The translations under genes were made by a program, and so were the position numbers. 64,000 nucleotides of DNA from JAJDNS01 sp963578825 (GTDB taxonomy: Bacteria > Acidobacteriota > Vicinamibacteria > Fen-336): NCBI GenBank assembly GCA_963578825.1, contig CAUZDW010000008.1, forward strand, positions 62,001 to 126,000, given 5' to 3'. Below are positions 16,352 through 26,072 of the stretch, in pieces; position 1 is the first letter of the stretch; every line of letters starts with the position of its first letter. Below the pieces are notes generated by a model. The model ran no database searches and had not been told where the DNA came from. It saw only the letters and a list, made by a program, of their open reading frames with translations.

Positions 16352-19030
16352 TCAGCGACCCCGGGGACGGCTCACGAGATTGGCCAGAAGCCGCCAGCCC
16401 CCGGGGACGCCGGCCGGGACCTGCCGGAAGAGCACGAGGCCCACGTAGGTCCAGGTCCCCTTGCCGACGCTGGCGTCGACGAGGATCCCCTTCTTCTCCC
16501 CGAGGTTGTTCGGGAAGGGATCGGTGGCGGCAAGAATCTCCACGTATCGAGGGTCTCTCGTGGCGAGAAAGTAGATCCCTCGCTCCTGCACCCACCCGGA
16601 CCAGTCTGCATCGCCGAGCCGATTGGGCGCTGTGAGAAGAGCGTGGTCGGGGGCGAGGATCGTGAAGGATGCCGTCTCGTCGGTGATCCGCTGGCGGGTC
16701 ACTGCCGCCGGGTAGGGGGCGAAGGGGCTCTCCGCCTCGCCACGGGATCGCCCCCGTGCGCGGCGGGGCGAAACCTGGTTGAACGCGAAGCGGTTGTATT
16801 GGACGACGAGGTGCCCGCCCGCCTCGACCCACTCCATGAGCCGATGGTGCACGGAGCGGAGATCGCGGCGGTTCTCGTACGCACGAATGCCGGTCACGAT
16901 CGTCGAGAAGCGGGTCAAGTCTCCAAACGCCAGATCCTCGGCGGTGAGGAGCGTGAGGGGGACACCGAGCTGGCGAATGCCGTCGGCGACCGCATCTCCC
17001 GATCCCATCACGTAGCCGACCGAGGCGTCCGGCGCGACCCGGACGTCGAGGACGAGCACGTGCACTCGAGCGGCGTGGAGACGCTGTCGCCGGTGTGTGT
17101 GGTCGTAGGCGATCGCCTGCACAGTGTCCCGGTACTCGCGGCCCGCTCGAGAGGCAACGGCCTGGAGAACCACGGTGCCCGCGGTCGGCCGCGCCGGCGG
17201 CGTCACCTCGAAACGGGCGGCCACCTCTTCGCCCTCGTAGGCGAAGTGAAGCCGCATCTCGGATGGCTCGACGGTCCACCCCTCGGGCACCTCCAGCCGG
17301 ACCATGGCCTCTCCGGTCCCGGAAGCGTTGTGGCGGGCGAAGACCCGAACCTCCAGGGGATGCCCCGCACCCGCCAGGGGCACGGCGGCTCGCTCCGGCG
17401 ACACGCGAACCGATACCTCCGGGACGACCTGCACCACGTGCTGCTTCTCGCCTCCGACGAACGGACCGGGGTAGCGAAAGCGGGCGGGGGCCGTGAGCGT
17501 CGTCAGGGCGCCGGCGATGTGGATCTGCAGGCGGGCGACGACGGCGGGCGGAGTCCAGGGGAGCGTCTCGTGAGCCGACACATCGAGGGCGTGGCGGTCG
17601 AGATCGCTCCGCCGGTGCCAGTAGGGTCCCGAGGGTCGGGCGTCGGCAGGCACGGTCACCGTGAACGTCAGACGCTCCTCCCCCGCGCCATCGATCCTTC
17701 CCATGACGGTCTGCGGCGCGGCAACCGTCCACCCCTCGGGCACCTCGACGGTGACATCGTCGACGTCGACGGGCGCGTCACCGTGGTTCCAGGCAGAGAC
17801 GGTCACCTCGAACGACTGGCCAGGCGTCACCAGCCCGTCCTCGGCCCGGGCTTCGACGACGAGGCCCTGGGCCAGCACCAGGGCGCGCTCGATGTCCCGC
17901 TCTTCGTCCTTCAGGCGGGTGGCGATCTCGCCGCGGGCGACGGAGTCAGGGACTTCGACGGGCAATCGCTCCAGGAAGGCGCGCGTCGCCTCCAGCGCTT
18001 CGGCCAGGGGGGGCGCCGCGTCGTCCAGGACCAGCGGGTTGAACGAATCCCGGGCGAGGGAAGCCTTCTCCTGCAGCTCGGCCAGCGAAGAACCGAGCGC
18101 GGACCCGGGGGCGAAGCGCGCGAGGCCGACGAGCGTCGTGTCCACCCCGTCGAGAATATCGTCCTCCGCCGCCTCGATTGCGGGCTCGGCGTCCACCAGG
18201 AAGTAGACGCCACGGGCCGGCCCGGGATCAGCCTTGAGCTGTCCCATGTCCTGGCACCGGTGCATGGATCGAGCAAGGCTTCCGAGCTCCTGCCACGTCA
18301 TCCCGAGGAGGGGGTCAAAGACACCGGTCGCCATCTCGACCGGCGTCCCGGGGAGGTCGACGGGAAAGCCGCCGGTTCCTCCCTGGTAGAGCTTCCGCGC
18401 CTGCCACGGCTCGAGACCCGCGCTCAGCTGGTCCGGAAACCGCGCCGGGTCGGCGGCGGCGCGAAAGGCGTCCCGTGTGAGCTGGGCCACCGCTTGATGG
18501 TGCTGCCCCCCCCGACCGGGTGCCTCCAGCGGGAGAGTCAGCACGACGTCGGGGCGGAACGAACGGATGACCCGCACGATGTCCCCGGTGGTCTGCTCCC
18601 GACCCCACTTCTCCAGCGTCTCCTCCACACTGAAGGAGTAGCCGAACTCGTAGGGGCGGCCAAAGTACTGCTCCACGGCGTCCATCCGGTGCATCGCCAT
18701 CAGCTCCTCGGTGCGGAGGACACCGAGGGCGTCGAACAGCTCGGAGCCAATGGCGTTCTGGCCGCCCTCGCCCCGGGTCAGGGTGAGGAGGGCGGTGCGC
18801 AGACCCATTCCGCGGGCCAGGCGGACGAGGAGGCCGTTGTGCTCGTCGTCAGGGTGAGCGGTGACGTAGAGCACGCGACCGCTCACGCCGACTCGCCTGA
18901 GAGCCAGCCCCAGCCCGCTGGCGCCGGTGTCGAGGGCAAGAGGCTCGAGCGGGGCTGTGGCCACAGCTCCGACGGAGACGACCATCGCCAGGGTCAGGAG
19001 CAGGACCAGAAACCTTCGCTCAGGATGCAT
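16352..19030 (-). CDS. Large secreted PIG-L/LmbE-type deacetylase with Ig-like NEW3 modules
   Basis: 892 residues with a signal peptide (about 1-25). Residues 50-250 form a PIG-L domain with the zinc motif TAHPDDE and a later conserved PGRGGQHHQA. The middle has repeated Ig-like regions of the NPCBM-associated NEW3 kind, each carrying VPEGWTV (near 430 and 590). The last 200 residues resemble a glutamine-amidotransferase/ThuA-like fold (VTGIRAYENRRDL, GGHLVVQYN). PIG-L proteins remove N-acetyl groups from GlcNAc-containing substrates; the extra domains suggest binding an extracellular glycan. The gene ends 43 nt before the first MglA-like gene reading frame region boundary and is likely co-directional with it. 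Confidence 0.82.
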   Translation of the reverse strand: MHPERRFLVLLLTLAMVVSVGAVATAPLEPLALDTGASGLGLALRRVGVSGRVLYVTAHPDDEHNGLLVRLARGMGLRTALLTLTRGEGGQNAIGSELFDALGVLRTEELMAMHRMDAVEQYFGRPYEFGYSFSVEETLEKWGREQTTGDIVRVIRSFRPDVVLTLPLEAPGRGGQHHQAVAQLTRDAFRAAADPARFPDQLSAGLEPWQARKLYQGGTGGFPVDLPGTPVEMATGVFDPLLGMTWQELGSLARSMHRCQDMGQLKADPGPARGVYFLVDAEPAIEAAEDDILDGVDTTLVGLARFAPGSALGSSLAELQEKASLARDSFNPLVLDDAAPPLAEALEATRAFLERLPVEVPDSVARGEIATRLKDEERDIERALVLAQGLVVEARAEDGLVTPGQSFEVTVSAWNHGDAPVDVDDVTVEVPEGWTVAAPQTVMGRIDGAGEERLTFTVTVPADARPSGPYWHRRSDLDRHALDVSAHETLPWTPPAVVARLQIHIAGALTTLTAPARFRYPGPFVGGEKQHVVQVVPEVSVRVSPERAAVPLAGAGHPLEVRVFARHNASGTGEAMVRLEVPEGWTVEPSEMRLHFAYEGEEVAARFEVTPPARPTAGTVVLQAVASRAGREYRDTVQAIAYDHTHRRQRLHAARVHVLVLDVRVAPDASVGYVMGSGDAVADGIRQLGVPLTLLTAEDLAFGDLTRFSTIVTGIRAYENRRDLRSVHHRLMEWVEAGGHLVVQYNRFAFNQVSPRRARGRSRGEAESPFAPYPAAVTRQRITDETASFTILAPDHALLTAPNRLGDADWSGWVQERGIYFLATRDPRYVEILAATDPFPNNLGEKKGILVDASVGKGTWTYVGLVLFRQVPAGVPGGWRLLANLVSRPRGR

Positions 19031-19073
19031 CGAAGCCCCCTCTTTTTCGGCTCGGTCGACGAACCAACGGCGC

Positions 19074-20273
19074 TCAGCGCCGCTTCAGGTTGAGAACCAG
19101 CCGGAGATTGAGGCGCAGCCGCGTGGTGCCCGGCGCGATCTCGATGTCGACTGGCACCTCGACCTCGGCCGTCTCTGCGGTCGCCGGGGCTGGCGCGGCG
19201 ACCGCCGGGGCCGGCGCTGCGGCCGGCGGCGGTGCCGAGGAGATCGCCGGTGGCGGCGTCGGGGGTGGTGTGACCGGAGCGGCAGGCATCGGGACGTGGC
19301 TCGCGCTCCGGTGATCCGGCAGCTCGTCGATCTCCTCGAGATCCATCTCGATCTCGGGCTCCGGAATCCCCGGGTTGGCGATTCGACGCCTGAGCTCCGC
19401 CGCCTCATCCCGCGAGCTCACCAGGGTTCCCTGCGGGTCGTGGGCAATGACGGCGCTCGGCTGAGGGATCGGTGCTCCGTAGGCGGAAGCCGGCGTGTCC
19501 TCGTGGATCACCATCGGGCGAGCGCTGGCGACGGGCTCTTCGACCTCGACGGCCGGGTCCCCGAGAAGGTTCGGCGCCGGGGCTGGTGCGGGTGCCGGCG
19601 GCGGGGCCACGGCGACGGGCGGGGCGGCGCGAGGCGGGGCGGGGGCCCGGCCCGCTCCTGGAGCGACTGGGGGAGGCGCGGCATCGCCGTACTTCGCCGA
19701 GAGCGACTTGAACACGAGCTTCGTGACCGCCTTGAGCGTGTCCTCGACCCCGGCCCCGTTGACGGCGATCGCCTCGTTGAACGGGTAGTTGTGGGGGTTC
19801 ATCCGCTCGTTCAGGATCTCGATGGGCAGGGCGTTGGGCAGGTCTCGCTTGTTGTACTGAAGAACGATGGGGATCTCGTCGGGGTCGATCTCGTTGGCCT
19901 CGAGATTCTGTCGCATGTTCTCGAAGCTCTCGAGGTTGGCATCGAGCATCGCCTCCTGAGAATCACAGACGAAGACCAGAGCGTCGGCTCCCTTCAAGAC
20001 CATCCGCCGCGTGGCGTTGTAGAACACCTGACCCGGGACCGTGTACAGCTGGATGCGGGTCTTCATCCCGCGGATGCTCCCGATCTCGATGGGAAGGAAG
20101 TCGAAGAAGAGGGTGCGGTCCGTCTCGGTTGCCAGCGAGAGCATCTTGCCTTTGTTCTTGATGGGCAGCTTCTCATGGATCCACTGGAGGTTCGTGGTCT
20201 TGCCGCACAGTCCTGGCCCGTAGTAGACGATCTTGACCGTCAGCTCCTTCGTCGAGTAGTTCAAGAAGACCAT
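19074..20273 (-). CDS. MglA-like Ras-type GTPase with a long Pro/Ala-rich tail
   Basis: 399 residues. Residues 1-195 are an MglA-type small GTPase: P-loop YYGPGLCGKTT (17-27), the MglA form of switch II TVPGQVFYNATRR (78 onward), NKRD (141-144) and an AVNGAG G5 region. Known MglA proteins of about 195 residues control cell polarity and gliding; the 200-residue tail here is unusual. It is mostly Pro/Ala, with an acidic patch (EIEMDLEEIDELPD) and a short basic C-terminus (LRLNLRLVLNLKRR). No MglB/Roadblock gene is adjacent. On the minus strand a TAAAAT-like -10 lies about 14 nt before the ATG. GTPase assignment is firm; cellular role is inferred. Confidence 0.85.
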   Translation of the reverse strand: MVFLNYSTKELTVKIVYYGPGLCGKTTNLQWIHEKLPIKNKGKMLSLATETDRTLFFDFLPIEIGSIRGMKTRIQLYTVPGQVFYNATRRMVLKGADALVFVCDSQEAMLDANLESFENMRQNLEANEIDPDEIPIVLQYNKRDLPNALPIEILNERMNPHNYPFNEAIAVNGAGVEDTLKAVTKLVFKSLSAKYGDAAPPPVAPGAGRAPAPPRAAPPVAVAPPPAPAPAPAPNLLGDPAVEVEEPVASARPMVIHEDTPASAYGAPIPQPSAVIAHDPQGTLVSSRDEAAELRRRIANPGIPEPEIEMDLEEIDELPDHRSASHVPMPAAPVTPPPTPPPAISSAPPPAAAPAPAVAAPAPATAETAEVEVPVDIEIAPGTTRLRLNLRLVLNLKRR

Positions 20274-20378
20274 GCGTTTACGAGCATTTTACGGCCGGCC
20301 AGCCGGGCGAATCAACGTGGGCTGCTAGAATCGTCCTCCCGGGAGGACGGACGCCCATTTCCCGCAGGAGACAGACAG

Positions 20379-21047
20379 ATGCCCATTTTCGCTCTCGTCC
20401 TCGTGCTGGTTCAGGCCTCGGACGCCCCGCCGCCGGCCCCGGCGGCCCCAGTGCTCTCGGGGCCCACGGTGGCGCTCGACCTGTCTCAGGCGGGGCAGAG
20501 CCTCGGGACCATCACGATCGTGCTCCGGCCGGAGGAGGCGCCCTTGTCCGTCGCCAACTTCCTCCAGTACCTGCGCGCCGGCCACTACGACGGGACGATC
20601 TTCCACCGGGTCATGTCGGACTTCATGATCCAGGGGGGCGGTTTCACCCCGGAGATGGAAGAGAAGCCCACGAGAGACTCGATCCGGAACGAGGCCCGAA
20701 ACGGCCTTCGGAATTCCCGAGGGACTGTCTCCATGGCCCGGACGGACGCGGCCAACAGCGCCACCGCCCAGTTCTTCATCAACGTCCGCAACAACCACAG
20801 CCTCGACTTCGGAATCCGGGGAGCCGGCTACGCCGTCTTCGGCCAGGTGATCGACGGGATGGACGTGGTGGATCTCGTCGTGCAGGCATCCACGACCCGC
20901 CGGGGGGAGCACAATGACACGCCCACGCGGGCGGTGATCATCCAGAAGGCGTACGAGGTAGAGCCCGTGGCGGCGCCGTCGGCTCTCGCTCCCGAGGCCG
21001 AGGCAGGGGATGGCGGGCCACCCGTGGCCCCTCCGGAGGGGCGCTAG
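20379..21047 (+). CDS. Cyclophilin-type peptidyl-prolyl cis-trans isomerase, exported
   Basis: 222 residues; ATG at 20379 follows AGGAGA, and a TAGAAT -10 element is visible at 20326-20331. A short hydrophobic N-terminus suggests export. Cyclophilin core: GTIFHRVMSDFMIQGGGF (catalytic Arg context), SMARTDAANSATAQFFIN and YAVFGQVIDGMDVVD. Ends with a Pro/Ala/Glu-rich tail. It accelerates proline isomerisation during periplasmic folding. It is one of three cyclophilins in the window. Confidence 0.9.
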   Translation: MPIFALVLVLVQASDAPPPAPAAPVLSGPTVALDLSQAGQSLGTITIVLRPEEAPLSVANFLQYLRAGHYDGTIFHRVMSDFMIQGGGFTPEMEEKPTRDSIRNEARNGLRNSRGTVSMARTDAANSATAQFFINVRNNHSLDFGIRGAGYAVFGQVIDGMDVVDLVVQASTTRRGEHNDTPTRAVIIQKAYEVEPVAAPSALAPEAEAGDGGPPVAPPEGR

Positions 21048-21048
21048 C

Positions 21049-22449
21049 TCAGTCCTCGGGGCTGCTCTCAGGCTCGGGCTCTTGCAGGGGGACGGCGCGG
21101 AGGGCATCGAGGGCATCGAGGAGCTCTCGGGCCTTCGTGGAATCGAGCACCAGCACGGAGTCGTCGGCGCTGCGCCGGGCGTAGTGGGTGCCGTCCCTCT
21201 CACCCAGCTCGATCCAGGACTCGCCCTTCGCCCGGATCGTCACTCGGACACTCGGCGCGTCGAGCCCGTAGGACTCGAGATCCGACGGCTCGTCCCGAAA
21301 CTCGAGGACCTCGACCCCGCTGATCTTGAACAGTGCATCCTCGACCGTGGTCGTCTCGAGCTCCGCCTCCTCCGGTGAGGTTCGCCTCCACTGGGTCTCG
21401 TCGAAGCCGTCTTCACCTTCGGTCGTGGCCTTCTGGTAGGTCTCCGCCCCTCCCTCCGAGACCACATCGAAGCCTTCGGTGTCGTAGGTCGCCACCTCGA
21501 GGAGCTTCTTCGCCCGAAGCGCATCCATGCCTTTCTCGAGGTCGGTGACGATGGCCCCGGGTACGATGGCCACGAGAGAGGATCCCTTCTCGCGGACGTG
21601 GAACTTGCCGTCGTCTTTGTCGCCGGCGGGGCTGCCGATCTCCAGCGTGCGCGCCGTGCCGTCGGCGAGGACGAGGCGGACGGAGCGACCGGGGCGATCG
21701 AGGCCGAACGGGGTCAGGTCCCCGGCCTCCTCCTCGGCCACCGCCTCCATCTCCAGGTTCTCGAGAGTGCCCAGGAGACCGTCGACCGACCAGCGCCCGG
21801 CCCGGGTCGCCAGTGGCTCGGTAAAGGCCCAGTCCCCGGCGTCGGTCCGTGCCAGGGCGTAGTCGCCTTCCGGGCCCCGGACCTCGAGAGTCCGTACGTC
21901 GTCGCGCTTCGCGTGGAGGAGATCCCGGTCTCGAAGGTCGAACGGCTCCTTCTCGAACGAGCTCTCCACGAACGCCTCCACGGTGTAGACACGGGGCGAC
22001 GTGGGCGTTCGAGCGTAGACAGCCGAGCCGCCGGGTGCGGCGGCGCCGAACTCGACGACCATCGGCTCCCCGGCACCTTCGAGCGTGACGCTCACGGATC
22101 GACTGGGTGAGTCGAGCCCGTACTGGGCGACGTCATCGGCCTCCTCGACGACGACCTCTTCGGCCTCGAGCTTCTCGAGACGGGTGAGGATCGACTCGAC
22201 GGCCGATTGGTCGGCGGGGGCCTCGAAGGGACTCGTCACACGCCACGCGCCCTCCACCTTCGACAGGCGGATCGTCGGAGCGTCGCTGGATGCGATGGAG
22301 ATGGCCGTGGCCTGGTCCGGCTCGACGGAGAGGATCGTTTCCTTCGGGTCGTCGGAGGCGATCTCCTGACCCCACTCGAAATGCCAGATGTACAGACCCA
22401 GACCGACGAGGACGAGGAACGCGAGACCGGTCTTCCAGAATTGCTTCAC
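21049..22449 (-). CDS. DUF4340 membrane-anchored protein
   Basis: 466 residues if started at the GTG at 22449, 4 nt after the GldG-like stop; an ATG at 22479 would overlap the upstream gene by 26 nt. One N-terminal helix (KTGLAFLVLVGLGLYIWHF) anchors a large periplasmic part with repeating units: WRVTSPF.APADQSAVESIL, QYGLDSPSRSVSVTLEG, PFGLDRPGRSVRLVL and SYGLDAPSVRVTI. That is the internal repeat of DUF4340. It is the last gene of the ABC operon, the usual position for this family. Biochemical role unknown. Confidence 0.85.
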   Translation of the reverse strand: MKQFWKTGLAFLVLVGLGLYIWHFEWGQEIASDDPKETILSVEPDQATAISIASSDAPTIRLSKVEGAWRVTSPFEAPADQSAVESILTRLEKLEAEEVVVEEADDVAQYGLDSPSRSVSVTLEGAGEPMVVEFGAAAPGGSAVYARTPTSPRVYTVEAFVESSFEKEPFDLRDRDLLHAKRDDVRTLEVRGPEGDYALARTDAGDWAFTEPLATRAGRWSVDGLLGTLENLEMEAVAEEEAGDLTPFGLDRPGRSVRLVLADGTARTLEIGSPAGDKDDGKFHVREKGSSLVAIVPGAIVTDLEKGMDALRAKKLLEVATYDTEGFDVVSEGGAETYQKATTEGEDGFDETQWRRTSPEEAELETTTVEDALFKISGVEVLEFRDEPSDLESYGLDAPSVRVTIRAKGESWIELGERDGTHYARRSADDSVLVLDSTKARELLDALDALRAVPLQEPEPESSPED

Positions 22450-22453
22450 TGGT

Positions 22454-24064
22454 CTACCGCCTGCGCCACCAGGTGACAATGCCCGCGACGACGAAAAAAA
22501 ACGGAACGATCACAAGCGCCACCCAGGCCACGTTCTGCTGAGCGGTGCGGCTCAGGAAGAGACTCTGGTTCTTCGGCTCCTTCGGGCGGATCGAGATGAG
22601 ATCGGCGTCCTCGGCCAGCCACGCCACGAGGTTCAGGAAGAAGTCCTGGTTGCCCTGGAAACCGAGGAAGCTGTTGCTGGCGAAGTCGGTGTCCCCGACC
22701 GCCACCACCCGGCCCTCGGAAGCCTTCGGCTCCTCTTCCGCCGCGTTGTCCTCGCCCCCGCCTTCTCCTTCGGCGGGAGAGGGTGAGGGCTCGGGCTCGG
22801 GAGTCTCGCTCTTGATGGTCGCCACGGCGACAAGGGAGATCGGGCCGAGGCGGTCGGTCTCCTCCTCGTACTCGAGAGCGCCCTCGAGCGTGAGCGTCGT
22901 CTCCGCCCAGGACTCGACCGAGGTCCGCCCGATGTCCTGGGCTGTGACGCCATCGATGGTGCCCTTGCCCGCCTGCATGCTGCGCGCGCCGGCGAAGACG
23001 GTCATGAGGCGGAAGTCCTTGGTGATCGCGTGGTACGGGTAGTCCATCACCAGGGGGGCGAGCTCGGAGGCACCGAAGATCTGGCCCATCCCGGAGATGT
23101 CCACGACGACGTCAGGGCCTGCCTCGAGGTTCCACTCCTCGAGAAGGGCCACGAGATTGGGGAAGGACTCCTTGAACTCGGGCTCCACCATGATCAGGGC
23201 CTTGCCCCCCGACCTGACGAACTCGCGGATCGGGGAGATGGCCTCGGGCAGGAGGTCCTTCTCCGGCCCGGCCACCACCAGCACCGTGCACTGCTCGGGA
23301 ACCACCTTCTCCCGCAGGAGGAAGACGCTCTCTACGTCGTAGAGGTTGGTCGTGAGCGCGGCCCTGGCCCCGGAGAAGCCCCGGTCGCCGCTGTTCTCCG
23401 ACGACCGCTCACCCTGGCCTTCCACGAGACAGATGGTCTTCTTGCCCTCGCGAGTGACCGTGATGAGGGCATTCGTGATGTCCTGCTCGGAGTCGTTGTT
23501 GACACGCTCGCGCTGCTCGCCACTCTGGACGATCAGGATGGGCCAGGGGCCCCTCACATCGAAGGCCTCGGCCCTGGCGGGACTCTTCACCGGATCGACG
23601 AAGTCGACCTCGAGCTTGTCGGAGAGGGACTGGTACTCCTTCAGCCGGTCCCGCCCGCGGAGCATCTCGCGCTCGCGCTGGAAGTACGTGATCGTGATCT
23701 TGTTCTCGAGCCCGGAGACGACCTTGCGGGTCTGGTCGGAGAGGCTGTAGCGCCGGTTCTCCGTGAGGTCGAAGCGCACCACGTGGCGGTTGAGCAGGTA
23801 GTTGGCGGCACCCAGTATGCCCAGGACGACCAGCGTCAGGACCAGGGTGTTGGTGCCGTGCTTCCACTGGCGCACACCCAGGCCCCGAGTGGCATCGTCC
23901 CACCGCAGGATCAGGTGCACCAGCACGAGAGCCACGCCGGCGATGAGCCACGGTTGGAGGCCTCCTGGCAGCGTCTTGCCCGACCGCGACCAGATCACCA
24001 CCCCCACGGTGAGGGCGATGCCGGCGGGGGCAAGGACGTTGATCAGTCTCTTCAGGATGCTCAT
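22454..24064 (-). CDS. GldG-like membrane protein of an ABC-2 system
   Basis: 536 residues: three N-terminal membrane helices, a large extracytoplasmic domain and a C-terminal helix ending WWRRR. VRFDLTENRRYSLSDQTRKVV is the conserved start of the GldG/ABC_transp_aux domain, followed by ITYFQ and a later VVVAGPEKDL region. In Bacteroidetes GldG works with GldA and GldF for gliding; outside that phylum the cluster is widespread with unknown cargo. A Glu/Pro-rich insertion lies near residues 425-450. It starts 4 nt after the permease gene. Confidence 0.85.
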   Translation of the reverse strand: MSILKRLINVLAPAGIALTVGVVIWSRSGKTLPGGLQPWLIAGVALVLVHLILRWDDATRGLGVRQWKHGTNTLVLTLVVLGILGAANYLLNRHVVRFDLTENRRYSLSDQTRKVVSGLENKITITYFQREREMLRGRDRLKEYQSLSDKLEVDFVDPVKSPARAEAFDVRGPWPILIVQSGEQRERVNNDSEQDITNALITVTREGKKTICLVEGQGERSSENSGDRGFSGARAALTTNLYDVESVFLLREKVVPEQCTVLVVAGPEKDLLPEAISPIREFVRSGGKALIMVEPEFKESFPNLVALLEEWNLEAGPDVVVDISGMGQIFGASELAPLVMDYPYHAITKDFRLMTVFAGARSMQAGKGTIDGVTAQDIGRTSVESWAETTLTLEGALEYEEETDRLGPISLVAVATIKSETPEPEPSPSPAEGEGGGEDNAAEEEPKASEGRVVAVGDTDFASNSFLGFQGNQDFFLNLVAWLAEDADLISIRPKEPKNQSLFLSRTAQQNVAWVALVIVPFFFVVAGIVTWWRRR

Positions 24065-24068
24065 GGCC

Positions 24069-24866
24069 TCAGGCCCTCCACCGCTGGCTCTCCACCGACT
24101 GGTGGGCGAGGAAGAGGCCGAACACGATCACGCTCAGGTAGAAGACGACGTCCTTCAAGTCCACGACACCCTTCGCCAGGTCCTCGAGGTGAGAGGTGAC
24201 ACCGAGGTACGCCACGATCTTCATGACTGGCCCGGCGGTCGGGCTGTCGGCCCATCCCAGCGTCCACATGCCGAGGAAGAGGCAGAAGGACAGGATGCCG
24301 GCCACGATCTGGTTCCGCGTGAGGGTGGACACGAACGTCCCCATGGCGAGGAAGGCGCTACCGAGAAGGAAAAGACCCGCCGCTCCGGCGGCGACGGGCT
24401 TCCACTCGGGCGGATTGTCCGTGTACGTCCACATCAGTGCGACGTTCACCAACCCGGCGAGGATCATGAGCAGGTAGAGGCCGGCGGCGGCCAGGAACTT
24501 TCCCAGCACGACCTGCAGATCGCTGAGCGGCGAGGTGGCCAGGAGCTCGATCGTCCCCTGGCGCTTCTCCTCGGCGAACAGACGCATGGTGAGCATGGGG
24601 GCCATGAAGAGAGCCACCACGGCCATGTTCTGGAGTACCGGCTGGATGAGGTACTCGTTGAGCGAGAGGTTCGGACCTCCGCCCGGATACTGCATCTGCT
24701 GCTGAGCCATCCTCATCGACTGCTCGAGAAAGAAGGTGAACCCGAAATAGAAGAAGATTCCGAACAGCATCGTCCAGACGAACAGGCCCACCCAGGCGAT
24801 GGGACTGCCGAAGTAGTGGTGCCACTCCTTATGGATGATGGCGCCGATGTTCCTGAAGGCGGTCAC
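24069..24866 (-). CDS. ABC-2 type permease (GldF-like)
   Basis: 265 residues with about six membrane helices. LTMRLFAEEKRQGTIELLATSPLSDLQVVLGKFLAA is the characteristic ABC-2 permease segment just inside the membrane. It lies between the ATPase gene (18 nt) and the GldG-like gene (4 nt) on the same strand, so these form one transporter complex. Confidence 0.9.
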   Translation of the reverse strand: MTAFRNIGAIIHKEWHHYFGSPIAWVGLFVWTMLFGIFFYFGFTFFLEQSMRMAQQQMQYPGGGPNLSLNEYLIQPVLQNMAVVALFMAPMLTMRLFAEEKRQGTIELLATSPLSDLQVVLGKFLAAAGLYLLMILAGLVNVALMWTYTDNPPEWKPVAAGAAGLFLLGSAFLAMGTFVSTLTRNQIVAGILSFCLFLGMWTLGWADSPTAGPVMKIVAYLGVTSHLEDLAKGVVDLKDVVFYLSVIVFGLFLAHQSVESQRWRA

Positions 24867-24884
24867 GGTTGTCTCCCCCTTCGC

Positions 24885-25844
24885 TCAGGCCGCGGGCGCC
24901 GTCTCGGCGCCCTGGTCGGTTGTCGTCAGTTCCAGGAAGATGTCTTCGAGGCTCATGCCGACCTGCTCGAGGCCGAGGAGCCCGTGGCCAGCCGCCACGA
25001 CGGCCGAGGCCAGCTCGGCCCGGACGTCGCGTCCGGCCTCGGCCTCGACGTCGACCACAAGCAGTTCGTTATGTCCACCCTTGAGGCGCGCGGCGAGAAC
25101 GCCCGGCACCGCCCGCAGCGTGTCCAGGACAGGGATCTCCTCCCCTCGGATCTCGAGGCGCAGCGTGCCGGCGCCCGCGAGGCGGCGGGTCAGGTTCTCC
25201 GGCGTGTCCTCCGCCACGACGCGGCCCTTGTTGATGATCACCACTCGCCCGCAGGTCATGGACACCTCGGGCAGAATGTGGGTCGAGAGGATGACGGTGT
25301 GCTCACCCCCGAGACTGCGGATGAGCTCCCGCGTCTCGATGATCTGCTTGGGGTCGAGCCCGGCGGTGGGCTCGTCGAGGATCAGGACGTCGGGGTTGTG
25401 GAGAATGGCCTGGGCCAGGCCGACGCGCTGACGATAGCCCTTGGACAGCTTGCCGATAAGGGTCGTCCGAACGTCGCCCACGCGACACTTCTCGATGGCG
25501 TCGCCCACCTTCCCCTTGCGGTCCCCGGCCGAAACGCCCTTGATCTTCGCGCAAAAGTCCAGATAGTCGCGGACCGACATGTCCGGGTAGAGCGGAGGCG
25601 TCTCGGGCAGGTATCCCACCCGGCGGCGGACCTCCATGGGCTGCTCGTAGACGTCGTAGCCGCCCACCCGCGCCGTCCCTCCGGTCGGGGGCAGGTAGCA
25701 GGTGAGGATCCGCATGGTCGTGGTCTTCCCCGCTCCGTTGGGACCCAGGAAGCCCAGGATCTCCCCCTTGTTGACCCGGAACGAGACCCCATCCACCGCG
25801 GTGGCACGGCCGTACCTCTTGGTGAGGCTTTCAACCTCGATCAT
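24885..25844 (-). CDS. ABC transporter ATP-binding protein (GldA-like)
   Basis: 319 residues. Walker A GPNGAGKTT (about 35-43), Q-loop region GYLPETPPLYPDMSVRDYL, signature LSKGYRQRVGLA, Walker B VLILDEPTAGLDP and switch His in ILSTHIL. The C-terminal 100 residues form the extra domain of the CcmA/GldA branch. It energises the membrane proteins encoded downstream; substrate unknown. First gene of the four-gene operon, divergent from a sensor kinase. Confidence 0.92.
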   Translation of the reverse strand: MIEVESLTKRYGRATAVDGVSFRVNKGEILGFLGPNGAGKTTTMRILTCYLPPTGGTARVGGYDVYEQPMEVRRRVGYLPETPPLYPDMSVRDYLDFCAKIKGVSAGDRKGKVGDAIEKCRVGDVRTTLIGKLSKGYRQRVGLAQAILHNPDVLILDEPTAGLDPKQIIETRELIRSLGGEHTVILSTHILPEVSMTCGRVVIINKGRVVAEDTPENLTRRLAGAGTLRLEIRGEEIPVLDTLRAVPGVLAARLKGGHNELLVVDVEAEAGRDVRAELASAVVAAGHGLLGLEQVGMSLEDIFLELTTTDQGAETAPAA

Positions 25845-26072
25845 CGTGCTCGCCTCTCACTGCTCATTTGTCTTCGGCCAGCCGCCCCCTCAGACGAAGC
25901 CGCCCGCTCCTCCTCGGAGCGAGGGACGCTCGTGTCTCTTCCGGGACTGGAGTAGCCGGGGCGCCCGGCCCGCCGTCGGGGAACACCCCCGCCGGTCGAC
26001 GGCGCTTCAGCTGACCGACCAGTATCGTTAATATAGCGACGATCTTTTCCATGTGTCAATATCAGCCACCCG

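Noticed and set aside
16643..19093. 816-codon plus-strand frame opposite the PIG-L gene
   Set aside because: Shadow of a well-supported minus-strand gene; sequence low in hydrophobic core and with no motif.
22449..22479. ATG at 22479 as start of the DUF4340 gene
   Set aside because: It overlaps the GldG-like gene by 26 nt; the GTG at 22449 gives 4-nt spacing and removes a non-family extension.
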